Shown here one piece after another: positions 10,309 through 17,816 of a stretch of DNA of 64,000 nucleotides (within the stretch, counting starts at the first letter, position 1; the number at the start of each line of letters is the position of its first letter). Under the pieces are notes generated by a model. The model searched no databases, was not told where the DNA came from, and saw only the letters and a program-made list of their open reading frames with translations. The position numbers were made by a program, and so were the translations under genes. The stretch comes from Oligosphaera ethanolica (lineage in GTDB: Bacteria; Verrucomicrobiota; Lentisphaeria; Oligosphaerales; Oligosphaeraceae). The DNA lies in contig NZ_JAUSVL010000001.1 in assembly GCF_030814695.1 (NCBI RefSeq), forward strand, positions 2,640,227 to 2,704,226. The letters run 5' to 3'.

Positions 10309-10911
10309 TCACTGGCAGGCGAGGCTCCGCAGCTCTTCCCAGAGCCGTTTGAGGCGGACGGCGTAGCTGTTGTCAAAGCGCCGACGGCCATCCGCCGAGC
10401 TGATAATCAGGCCGCCGCGCTGGGCCGGGGCCGTCCGCACCGTGTAGCGGCTGGCATCGTTAGCACCAAAGAGCTCACGGGCCTGCGCCACCAGCCACTC
10501 GGGGGTGGCCTGCGCCGCATCGGCGGGGCCCACTACGACCTCGCAGTCGCCGGGGCCAATCGCCGCCAGGGCTTCGCGCGCCAACAGCGTCAGCGACCGC
10601 GCACGGTCAATGCCGTCGCTGCGCTCGACCGCGGCCAGCGCCTCGCGCAAAAAACCCGCCAGGCACGACTCGCTGGCCAGCAACCAGCGCCGCCGCGTTT
10701 CCTGCTGGATGTCAACTAGTATGGACCGGCATTTCATCTCAGCCTCCGCCGAGGCCTCCGCGAGGCGCTCCTGGCGGTTGCGCTCGATTTCTTCGGCGGC
10801 CTGTTGCAGCGCCTTGTCGGCATCATTGTTGGCTCGGGCGATAATGCGCTCGGCACGCGTCTTGGCGTCGCTGAGTATCTCGGCCTGTAATTTGTCTTCC
10901 TGGGGATTCAT
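10309..10911 (-). CDS. atpE: V-type ATP synthase subunit E
   Basis: 200 residues from MNPQEDKLQAEIL. The N-terminal ~90 residues form a charged Ala/Arg/Glu helix (AKTRAERIIARANNDADKALQQAAEEIERN) typical of the peripheral-stalk E subunit, followed by a compact C-terminal domain containing VVVGPADA and GGLIISSADGRRRFDNSY. With the G/H subunit it forms the stator that holds the head. The frame is open for 31 codons further upstream, overlapping subunit F, but the family begins at this ATG and AGGGA lies upstream of it. Confidence 0.85.
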   Translation of the reverse strand: MNPQEDKLQAEILSDAKTRAERIIARANNDADKALQQAAEEIERNRQERLAEASAEAEMKCRSILVDIQQETRRRWLLASESCLAGFLREALAAVERSDGIDRARSLTLLAREALAAIGPGDCEVVVGPADAAQATPEWLVAQARELFGANDASRYTVRTAPAQRGGLIISSADGRRRFDNSYAVRLKRLWEELRSLACQ

Positions 10912-10975
10912 CGCGCTGTCCCTGGTACTGATGACTGATCGGGGGAGGGGTGAATGTTTTCTGTCGTCGTGCATA

Positions 10976-11293
10976 TCAGTTGTCCTGGACGATACGGATG
11001 CCAACGGCTTCGTAGATGAGTTCCTGGAGGCTGCGGCGTTTGCCGCGGGGCCCCCAGATATCCTGCATGACGGCGAGGTACGGCGGTTTGGAGCTGAGGC
11101 GGTGGGCGGTCACGTCGTCTGCCAGCATGTCTTCGACAGCCTCGGTGATCAGCAGCACGCCCTTGCGGTGGTTGGCGATGGCGGCCTTGAAAGCCACGCG
11201 GGCTTCTTCGGCCGTCTCGACCACGTCGCCGCTCAGGCCAGCAAAGCGGTAGCCCAGCACGGTGTCGGCATCGCCGATAATATGAAATCCCAT
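10976..11293 (-). CDS. atpF: V-type ATP synthase subunit F
   Basis: 105 residues, the normal size of subunit F. MGFHIIGDADTVLGYRFAGL matches the family start (IGD.dtv.Gf.l.G), and the middle KGVLLITEAVEDML matches the conserved strand-helix. Subunit F binds D at the base of the rotor shaft. It sits between K and E in the operon with short gaps of 49 and 64 bp. Confidence 0.9.
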   Translation of the reverse strand: MGFHIIGDADTVLGYRFAGLSGDVVETAEEARVAFKAAIANHRKGVLLITEAVEDMLADDVTAHRLSSKPPYLAVMQDIWGPRGKRRSLQELIYEAVGIRIVQDN

Positions 11294-11342
11294 ACTCGCT
11301 GTCTCCTCATGCCTGTACGGCCGTCACGCGAACGCGTCGTCG

Positions 11343-11696
11343 TCAGATCTTGAAGACCAGGAAGAGGCTCACCAGGAAGCCGAAGAGGGCGATGCCCTCG
11401 CCCAGACCCACGAAGGCAATGGCCTTGCCCAGTAATTCCGGCTTCTCCGCCGCGGCACCCATGGCCGCCGCGCCGACTTTACCGACCGCAAAGCCCGCGG
11501 AGAGACTGCCGACGCTCATGGTCACGGCAATCGCGTAGAAAATCGCGGGGTCGACTGGCGCCTTCGCCACGCCGGCGGCCGCTTCGGCCACCGCCGCGTC
11601 GCCGCTGGCGTAGGCCATGCCGGCCGTCACCAGGCCCAACAGGAACAAGCCGGTTTTGCCGGCGCGGACGAGCCTTTGGAACGTGTGCAGATTCAT
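11343..11696 (-). CDS. atpK: V-type ATP synthase subunit K (rotor ring proteolipid)
   Basis: 117 residues. Residues ~14-31 are hydrophobic and end in AYASG, like a signal peptide. Two membrane helices follow (about 51-75 and 91-115) joined by a short polar loop (AAEKPELLGK). The likely ion-binding carboxylate is Glu100 in FVGLGEGIALFG. Many bacterial V-type K subunits are about 150 residues with four helices; this one has a single helical hairpin, like the 8-kDa proteolipids of F-type and some archaeal enzymes. Its ATG overlaps the stop of subunit I (ATGA). The ion used (H+ or Na+) cannot be decided by eye. Confidence 0.9.
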   Translation of the reverse strand: MNLHTFQRLVRAGKTGLFLLGLVTAGMAYASGDAAVAEAAAGVAKAPVDPAIFYAIAVTMSVGSLSAGFAVGKVGAAAMGAAAEKPELLGKAIAFVGLGEGIALFGFLVSLFLVFKI

Positions 11697-13735
11697 GCTT
11701 TCTTTTCTCCTTTGTTGTCCTTCTCGGCGGCCTCGGCAGCCCCGTCCCCAATCTGGAAAGGACTGTAGAGGACGCCACCACCAGAAAAATACTTACTGAA
11801 CAATTCGTAATACTCAAGACGCACACCCTGTATCATCGCCACCATGCCCTCGAAGGCAATCACCAGCACGTTGCCGAAGATGATCACCAACAGCGACAGC
11901 GCGCCGCCCATGGGCAGCTCCTTGAGCATGTTCACGATGGAATAAATCGCCAAGCAGAGCGCCGCGTGACTGATGGCAAAAGCGCCCACGCGGACAAAGG
12001 ACACCGTGCCGCTGATGTAGCCCGTGAAGGTCTCCATCAGTTCGATGCAGGACTCCAGCACGACTTCCAGTAGGCTGCCGTGTTCTTCGCCGTGCTCGTC
12101 GTCAGCATCGCTCTTGTGGGCACCATGACGCCGATAGTGCTGCAACAGCAGTTGCACCGGCTTGCCCACAAAGAGCAGCACCAGCGGCAGCGCCAACACT
12201 ACCAGCTGCCAGGCCGACACCTGCCCCGTCAGCGCCACCGAAATGCCAATGCCCAGCGCCAGCCAGTAGAATAACAGCCCGAGAACTCCAAAGCGGTCAA
12301 AGACACTCTCAAAATAGTGTCGCGCCATATAGCGGTTGATGATGTTGATGATGATCGCGACGCTCGTAAAGACGATGCCGACGCCGACCGCCACCAGCAG
12401 CAGCTTGCGAATGTCCTTCTCCGCCAGTGGACTGAGCCACAGCGGTGGAAATATCTCGTGGTTCTCGTAACCGAAGCAGCTGCCGTAGAGCAGTCCAAAG
12501 ACCGCCGCGCTGATGCCGCAGGTGGTCAGCAGGAAACCGACGTCCCGCAGCATCTCCGGCAGGCGCCGTTTGCTGTAATGCAGCCACAGACCAATCAGCG
12601 CCAGCACCGCGCCCTGCCCGAAATCGCCGAACATGAAGCCGAACAGCACCACGAAGGACAGGCCCACGAATAGGGTCGGGTCGAGCTCGTTGTAGCGCGG
12701 GATGGCAAAATTAGTCACCAGCATGCGGAAGGGCCGCAGCCACGCCGCGCCCTTGAATTGCACGGGAACGGTCTCCAAGCCGGCCTGGACCAGCACGTCG
12801 TTGCCGGCTTCAATGACTTCGACGACGCCAGCGCCGTCCGTGTTCTCTTCCACGATCTGGCGTACTTTCTCGACCTGGTCTTTCGGTGTCCAGCCCGAGA
12901 TGCAGTAGAGGTGCGATACGCGGCCAAAATGCTTCTGGGCGCTGTGCACGGCCTTGAGGCCCCGCAGCTGCGTCCGCATCGCCAACAGCACGCCGCCGTA
13001 TTCCTCGCCGAGTTTGAGGACGCTCAAGCGGCATTCCTCAAGCTGGCGATGTAACTTCTGCAGTTCGTCTTCGACATGCTGGCGCTCTTCTGCCGCGCTG
13101 CCGCTGACTTCCGGCGGGGCCTCAATGGCCGTAAAGCCGAACTTGCGCAGCTCTTCCTCGACCGCCCAGCGGTTTTTGCGGGACGACAGCACCAGCACGT
13201 TGCCGTCCTTGCCCTCGGCGGGCAGCAACAGCGCTCGTTCGCCCATGACCATGCTCGCGCTGGGCAGCACCGACGGCGCAATGCGGCCCGTGATCATGTA
13301 GAAATGCGACAGATTGCGCAGCGCCTCCAGTCGCACTTTCTGCAGTGGGTAGCCGGCCAGCAGCGTGCTTTCCAGACTGAGACTGCCAGAATCGCTGATG
13401 AGCTTGTTGAGCGTATCGTCCTGGACCTTGAAGCGCTCGTGGATTTTGCCCAGCAGGGCTTCCATGTCCTTCAGGTCCATGTTCTCCAGCTGCGGCGCGC
13501 GTGCGTCGCTCTCGACGCCGAGGGCTTCGATCAGCCGGTCGCAGCGCTCCAGCAGACGGTCGACCGTGCGCTCGTCCTTGTCCTGGTTGACATTGGACAG
13601 CAGCTTTCCCCGTGACTGGTTCACGGCGTCTACCAAGTGCACCAGGCCGCGCTGGCCAAGAATCCTGGTCATCGCGGTGACGTGCTTGCTCAGTACCAGG
13701 ATGTTCACTTTGCACATTTCTACCGGCCTGAACAT
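11693..13735 (-). CDS. atpI: V-type ATP synthase subunit I (membrane stator)
   Basis: About 680 residues. The soluble N-terminal half (to about residue 330) has coiled-coil segments (EERQHVEDELQKLHRQLEE); the C-terminal half carries several hydrophobic helices beginning near LFVGLSFVVLFGFMFGDFGQGAVL, the conserved gate of the a/I subunit, and including SFVRVGAFAISHAAL with the essential helix arginine. Subunit I provides the ion path against the K ring. A GTG two codons upstream overlaps the stop of subunit C, but GGAG is better spaced for the ATG at 13735. A histidine/acid-rich cytoplasmic loop (KSDADDEHGEEHG) is a local peculiarity. Confidence 0.93.
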   Translation of the reverse strand: MFRPVEMCKVNILVLSKHVTAMTRILGQRGLVHLVDAVNQSRGKLLSNVNQDKDERTVDRLLERCDRLIEALGVESDARAPQLENMDLKDMEALLGKIHERFKVQDDTLNKLISDSGSLSLESTLLAGYPLQKVRLEALRNLSHFYMITGRIAPSVLPSASMVMGERALLLPAEGKDGNVLVLSSRKNRWAVEEELRKFGFTAIEAPPEVSGSAAEERQHVEDELQKLHRQLEECRLSVLKLGEEYGGVLLAMRTQLRGLKAVHSAQKHFGRVSHLYCISGWTPKDQVEKVRQIVEENTDGAGVVEVIEAGNDVLVQAGLETVPVQFKGAAWLRPFRMLVTNFAIPRYNELDPTLFVGLSFVVLFGFMFGDFGQGAVLALIGLWLHYSKRRLPEMLRDVGFLLTTCGISAAVFGLLYGSCFGYENHEIFPPLWLSPLAEKDIRKLLLVAVGVGIVFTSVAIIINIINRYMARHYFESVFDRFGVLGLLFYWLALGIGISVALTGQVSAWQLVVLALPLVLLFVGKPVQLLLQHYRRHGAHKSDADDEHGEEHGSLLEVVLESCIELMETFTGYISGTVSFVRVGAFAISHAALCLAIYSIVNMLKELPMGGALSLLVIIFGNVLVIAFEGMVAMIQGVRLEYYELFSKYFSGGGVLYSPFQIGDGAAEAAEKDNKGEKKA

Positions 13736-13737
13736 GA

Positions 13738-14766
13738 TCACACTCCAATCATCATGTCTTGCATGTCACGCGGCGGGATGGCAAAATGCACCCCCTCGTA
13801 CACACGCCCAATGTTCAAGGTCTCAAAACGAAGCAAGAAGGGATAGGCTACAATGGACAGGGCGGGGCGATTATAATCCCGGAACAACGAATACACATAA
13901 CGATACAGGTAATTCCACAGCGCATTCTCGCACAGATAGAGCTCGGCCGCCGCAAAAGGCTCCAGCAGTTCCCGGAAGTCTTTCGGCAGGCCGTGTATCG
14001 TGCGGGCCACGCCGCCGTTGGCGGCCACCAGCGCCGTCAGGTCCTCCGGCTTGAGTTGCTCGCCGTCGTCAATCCAATAGCCGGCCATCTTCTCCGGCTC
14101 GAAGTGATAGAGATAGACGTCCCGCAGCAGGATGGTCACGTTGATGATGTCGATATTGCGACGCACTGCCTGCACCGCCTCCCGGCGGATGTCCAGCGGC
14201 GTCCGCCCGGCCAGGCGCAGCAGGTCGCGGTAATGCACCTTGTCAATCTGGCACTCCGCCGTCATCATGTCGTGGTCGCGGTCAAGCTGCCGCACAATGT
14301 CGTCAAGGTGATCTTCCGGATCAACCACCGGCAGGTGCCGCACAAAGGCCTCAATATTCGGCGCCTGCAGCAATTCATCAACCGGAAAAGCCGGATGCTG
14401 CGGCAATTCAACCAGCAGATAGTTGATGTCGGTCTTGTTCTCGGGGAAAAAAAAGTAATGCAGGACGGTTTTGACGTCGTCGTAGAAAACGCGGTCAATC
14501 AAGGCGCCATAGAACAGCGCGGTGGCGTCGTCAAGCTGCGCCTGGATGGCCCCGAGCTGCTTCATCTCGCGCAGAATGAGATTTTTGTGAAAAGCGCTGC
14601 GGCTGCTCGCGTCAAGGCCGAAGTTGCGCAGTTCCCGGATCAGATTTTCCGTCGTGCCGCTGCTCGTCAGTCGTTGCAGCGCCTCGCCTTTGACGGCATT
14701 GGCCCACATGCCATGCAGCTTGGCAAAAAGAAAATCGTGGCTGGCGTTGGTGGCGAGTACTGGCAT
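13738..14766 (-). CDS. atpC: V-type ATP synthase subunit C
   Basis: 342 residues, in the usual range for the V-type C/d subunit that couples the rotor ring to the shaft. It is largely helical and acidic, with conserved features such as FHKNLILREMKQLG near the N-terminus and LLRLAGRTPLDIRREAVQAVRRNIDIINV in the middle. Assignment rests on these plus its position between the G/H and I subunits; sequence conservation of this subunit is low. It overlaps the GTG/ATG start region of subunit I. Confidence 0.82.
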   Translation of the reverse strand: MPVLATNASHDFLFAKLHGMWANAVKGEALQRLTSSGTTENLIRELRNFGLDASSRSAFHKNLILREMKQLGAIQAQLDDATALFYGALIDRVFYDDVKTVLHYFFFPENKTDINYLLVELPQHPAFPVDELLQAPNIEAFVRHLPVVDPEDHLDDIVRQLDRDHDMMTAECQIDKVHYRDLLRLAGRTPLDIRREAVQAVRRNIDIINVTILLRDVYLYHFEPEKMAGYWIDDGEQLKPEDLTALVAANGGVARTIHGLPKDFRELLEPFAAAELYLCENALWNYLYRYVYSLFRDYNRPALSIVAYPFLLRFETLNIGRVYEGVHFAIPPRDMQDMMIGV

Positions 14767-14837
14767 GGCACGGTCATATCAAGAAAAAAGAGGGCGGTGG
14801 TGAACGTATCGCGGTGGGACTTTCCGGCGGCATGCGC

Positions 14838-15158
14838 TTACTTGTCGCTCGGGTAGGCTAAGGCCTCCTTGACCTCGCGGAGGCGCCGGTCGAGGCCCTG
14901 ATGGAATGCCTTGAGCTCAATGGCGTGGCGTTTGTCGGCCTCGGCAAGCGCCTTGTCGCGCTCGCTGCGCGCCGTCGTCAGGCGCGCCGACAGCAGCGCT
15001 TCGTATTCTTTCGCCAGCGCTTGCTGGGCCTGGACCTTCTCGTCGTTGATCTGCTGGCGACTCGCCGTCAATATCTGCTCGGCTTCGCGCTCGGCGGCGG
15101 CGACGATCTCGTCGGCCTGCTCTTCAACCAGCAACATCCGCTTGAGAATGTCGTCCAT
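14838..15158 (-). CDS. V-type ATP synthase subunit G/H-like stalk protein
   Basis: 106 residues, nearly all one charged helix (DEIVAAAEREAEQILTASRQQ ... ALAKEYEALLSARLTTARSERDKALAEADKRH), as in AhaH/NtpF-type stalk subunits that pair with subunit E. The identification relies on composition, size and position at the head of the ATPase subunit genes, because coiled-coil stalk proteins carry few diagnostic residues. It follows the PTS IIA-like gene by only 5 bp. Confidence 0.75.
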   Translation of the reverse strand: MDDILKRMLLVEEQADEIVAAAEREAEQILTASRQQINDEKVQAQQALAKEYEALLSARLTTARSERDKALAEADKRHAIELKAFHQGLDRRLREVKEALAYPSDK

Positions 15159-15163
15159 GGTGT

Positions 15164-15616
15164 TTACTCTTCACTTTTGATGATCTGCAGGATATCACGG
15201 GCGCTTGTGGCGGCGCGGATCTTCTCGGCAAAACCCGGTATGGAAAACAGCCGCGAAATCTCGGCCAGCGCCAGGATATGCGGGCCGGGGTTGCCCAGTT
15301 CGGCAAAAATCGTGATCACGATGTACACGGGCTCGCCATCCAATGAGTCGTAGTCCAAACCGCGTTTGGAAACGCCCAGCGCCATCAGCAGCCCGTTGGC
15401 CTCGGCAAGCTTGCCATGCGGCAGCCCCAGCCAGCGGGATATGCCCGTCGACATCTTGTTCTCGCGCTCCACCAACGCCTCGACGGCGGCAGTGCTGTCC
15501 GTGATTAGGCCGTCGTTGACAAAAAGCTGCACCATCTCCGCAAATAACTCGGGCTTCTCGGTGGACTGGAGATCGAGCTTGATCAAAGATGGCGTGAGTA
15601 ACTCGGATATTTTCAT
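15164..15616 (-). CDS. PTS EIIA (fructose/nitrogen type) domain protein, PtsN-like
   Basis: 150 residues from MKISELLTPSLIKL. The EIIA(fru)/PtsN fold is recognised by LVERENKMSTGI, the phospho-accepting histidine in GLPHGK (His67), and the end VIVTIF-like strand followed by HILALAEISRLF. Stand-alone PtsN-like proteins are phospho-relay regulators of potassium, phosphate and nitrogen metabolism. This one leads the V-ATPase operon (5 bp before the G/H gene), suggesting PTS-linked control or co-regulation of the ATPase; that link is inferred. An upstream TTG start (15631) is possible, but AGG precedes the ATG. Confidence 0.85.
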   Translation of the reverse strand: MKISELLTPSLIKLDLQSTEKPELFAEMVQLFVNDGLITDSTAAVEALVERENKMSTGISRWLGLPHGKLAEANGLLMALGVSKRGLDYDSLDGEPVYIVITIFAELGNPGPHILALAEISRLFSIPGFAEKIRAATSARDILQIIKSEE

Positions 15617-15662
15617 GCTTGTACCTGCCAAGTAAGTCGTTACAACTGAGGCCGGCGACCTC

Positions 15663-15698
15663 GTGAATTTATAACCGGTAATATAGCGCCGAATTCAC
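15663..15698. promoter_or_regulatory. Inverted repeat upstream of the V-ATPase operon
   Basis: GTGAATT and AATTCAC form perfect 7-bp arms separated by 22 bp containing TATATT- and TATAAA-like words on the minus strand. It lies 47 bp upstream of the first operon start, in the only AT-rich part of this gap. It could be an operator overlapping a promoter; no convincing -35 box could be placed. Confidence 0.3.
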
Positions 15699-15729
15699 AA
15701 AAAATGAGCGTGAAAAGAAGTAATTGATA

Positions 15730-15920
15730 TTGGTCGGTTCCAGGGGACGACTGGGACCGTGGGGACTGATTGACTGCTGCGCACTGGGGCGAGGACTCAC
15801 TGACTCATGAGGCATGATCCCATGGATTGGACCGTGGGGTCTTTCTGGACCGTGGGGATTGACGCCCGACGCCTTGGACTGATTGGGGACTGATTGGACT
15901 CCTGTGAGCGCACGTCTCCC
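15730..15920. repeat. GGAC array; contains inverted copy of 4829-4917
   Basis: GGAC words recur through the stretch, many at 9-bp spacing. Bases 15776-15866 match the reverse complement of 4829-4917 with few differences, including GAGGCATGATCCCATGG and the adjacent CACTGGGGCGAGGAC. No gene is seen in the whole interval 15617-16168, which this array shares with a group of hairpins. Confidence 0.85.
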
Positions 15921-15949
15921 GATGCGTCCACTCGCGCGCACGGCATCCC

Positions 15950-16125
15950 TTGCCGCGAAGCGGCAGAAGCGCTGAAAGCGCGACACATACCAGCCCAGGG
16001 CAAGCACGCTGAAAGCGTGCGCCGCCCTGGGTAATTCGCCATTGTTCTCGTGTTCCTCGGCCTCTCTGGCCCCAGTCGGCGAAGCTGACTGGGGCCAGAG
16101 AGGCAATGGAACGATGTGTCTTTCC
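15950..16125. repeat. Triloop hairpin cluster
   Basis: A run of perfect stem-loops: GCCGC-GAA-GCGGC, GCGCT-GAA-AGCGC, GCACGCT-GAA-AGCGTGC, a CCCAGGGC ... GCCCTGGG pair enclosing the latter, and a ~15-bp arm hairpin around GTCGGC-GAA-GCTGAC. The same chain recurs at 31.4, 35.1, 36.0, 49.5, 56.2 and (inverted) 34.8 and 57.8 kb. Here it occurs without the terminal repeats of the mobile family. Confidence 0.85.
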
Positions 16126-16168
16126 TGGGGTGGTCACGCCGGTCCGCCCCTACGGCAAACGCCCGCCC

Positions 16169-17251
16169 TCAGATATTGAGTTCTTCGGCCAGCTGGCGGC
16201 CGGCTTCGATGGCGCGGATTTCGCCCAGCAGGTCATCGAGGTTGCCTTCCATGATTGAGCTGAGATCATAGAGGGTGATGTCATAGCGGTGGTCGGTCAC
16301 GCGATTCTGCGGGAAGTTGTAGGTGCGGATGCGCTCGCTGCGTTCGCCGCTGCCGACCTGCGATTTGCGTTCGGCGGCGTTCTTGGCGTCTTCCTTGCTC
16401 TGTTCGATTTCCAGCAGACGCGCGCGGAGGATGCGCATGGCGATTTCCTTGTTGCGGTGCTGGGATTTTTCCTGCTGGCTGGCCACGAACATGCCCGTGG
16501 GGAGGTGTGTCACCCGCACGGCCGAGTCTGTGGTGTTCACGCACTGGCCGCCGTGGCCCGATGAGCGATACACGTCAATGCGCAGTTCATCGGGCTTCAA
16601 TTCGAAATCGACTTCTTCGGCTTCGGCGAGGACGGCGACGGTCACCGTCGACGTGTGGATGCGGCCCTGCGCCTCGGTCACGGGAATGCGCTGCACGCGG
16701 TGCACGCCGCTCTCAAAACGCATGGTGCTCCAGGCGCCCTCGCCGCGGAGAGTGAACGACGCGTTTTTCAGACCGCCCAGAGGCGTGTCCGTCATGTCGA
16801 GGACTTCCTGACGCCAGCCCCTCAGCTCGGCGTAACGGCTGTACATGCGCAGCAAATCTGCCGCGAAGAGCCCCGCCTCATCACCGCCGGCCGCCGGCCG
16901 GATTTCGACAATGACGTCGCGCCCTTCATTGGGGTGTGGCGGCAGGATCAGCGTCTTGATGTCGCGGTCCAGGCGCGTTTCCTGCTTTTCGAGCTCGGCG
17001 ATGTCGGCGCGGATCAACTCTTTGAAGGCATCGTCTTCGGTCTGGTCCAAGAGCTCCGCGTTGTCGCGCAGGTCCTGTTGGGTTTTCAGATACTGCTGCC
17101 AGAAATTCAGGAGCTGCTTCAACCGCTGGTATTCACGGTTGAGCTGCTGGTACTGCCCTTGTTCGCCGTGGGCAAAATCAAAGGCCGATATGGCCCGCTC
17201 CACCTCGGCGAAGCGCTCGGTCGAATTGGCTATGTAACGGTCAAGATTCAC
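16169..17251 (-). CDS. prfA: Peptide chain release factor 1
   Basis: 360 residues, standard RF1 length. It contains the peptidyl-transferase GGQ in [18 protein letters not shown] and the RF1-type codon-recognition tripeptide PVT in [13 protein letters not shown] (RF2 would carry SPF). RF1 terminates translation at UAA and UAG in the ribosome. The start is GTG at 17251 with AAGG eight bases upstream. It follows rpmE on the same strand with a hairpin terminator in between, so it may have its own promoter. Confidence 0.97.
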   Translation of the reverse strand: MNLDRYIANSTERFAEVERAISAFDFAHGEQGQYQQLNREYQRLKQLLNFWQQYLKTQQDLRDNAELLDQTEDDAFKELIRADIAELEKQETRLDRDIKTLILPPHPNEGRDVIVEIRPAAGGDEAGLFAADLLRMYSRYAELRGWRQEVLDMTDTPLGGLKNASFTLRGEGAWSTMRFESGVHRVQRIPVTEAQGRIHTSTVTVAVLAEAEEVDFELKPDELRIDVYRSSGHGGQCVNTTDSAVRVTHLPTGMFVASQQEKSQHRNKEIAMRILRARLLEIEQSKEDAKNAAERKSQVGSGERSERIRTYNFPQNRVTDHRYDITLYDLSSIMEGNLDDLLGEIRAIEAGRQLAEELNI

Positions 17252-17337
17252 AGTCGGGCCTTATGGCTTGACAAGTGGTCGATCACGGAAAAAGGACGGC
17301 GCCTGGCGCCCAAAACGCCCCTGCCGGCAACGAAAAG

Positions 17338-17377
17338 ACGGACGGAGAGCATTTCCTGGGAAATCTCTACCGCCCGT
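17338..17377 (-). terminator. Hairpin terminator downstream of rpmE
   Basis: Arms ACGGRCGG...AGAG...ATTTCC and GGAAAT...CTCT...CCG.CCGT pair over ~17 bp with small bulges and a 2-nt apex; the minus strand continues TCTTTT, and the plus strand continues with seven T, so it could act in both directions. Confidence 0.65.
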
Positions 17378-17470
17378 TTTTTTGCGACATTGCTGGCGCG
17401 TCGGCTATGCTGTTGCTGACGGACGCCTAGGCGGGGCCGCAGCCCCTGCACGCTCAGGCTGTGTACTGTG

Positions 17471-17671
17471 TCAGCCCTTGGCGTAACGACGGCGGAACGC
17501 GTCGACACGGCCTTCGGTATCTACCAGCTTCTGCTTGCCGGTGAAGAACGGATGGCACTTTGAACAAATACCGACGGACGTTTTTTGTGCCAGCGAAAAG
17601 ACTTCCATCTGGTTGCCGCAAGCGCAGCTCACAACGCACTTCTGGTACTTGGGATGTATTGCTTCTTTCAT
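17471..17671 (-). CDS. rpmE: 50S ribosomal protein L31
   Basis: 66 residues: [11 protein letters not shown] start, [10 protein letters not shown] and [15 protein letters not shown]. Together they give the zinc-binding C-type L31 (cysteines in CxC and CxxC), and the protein ends FRRRYAKG. The second of two nearby ATG codons is used because AAGGGA is well spaced for it and overlaps the first. Zinc-containing L31 is part of the large-subunit central protuberance. rpmE next to prfA is a common bacterial order. Confidence 0.95.
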   Translation of the reverse strand: MKEAIHPKYQKCVVSCACGNQMEVFSLAQKTSVGICSKCHPFFTGKQKLVDTEGRVDAFRRRYAKG

Positions 17672-17816
17672 GACCATTCCCTTTTTTTGCTTTGCCGGCC
17701 GGGCTCGGGGTTACCGACCGGACTGACTCACACACTACACTCGTTTCGCTTGTCAATAAAAAGCCATTGCCGACATGGGCGCCAAGCCTCGTGGCGTGAC
17801 GTTGTCGACGGCAGCA

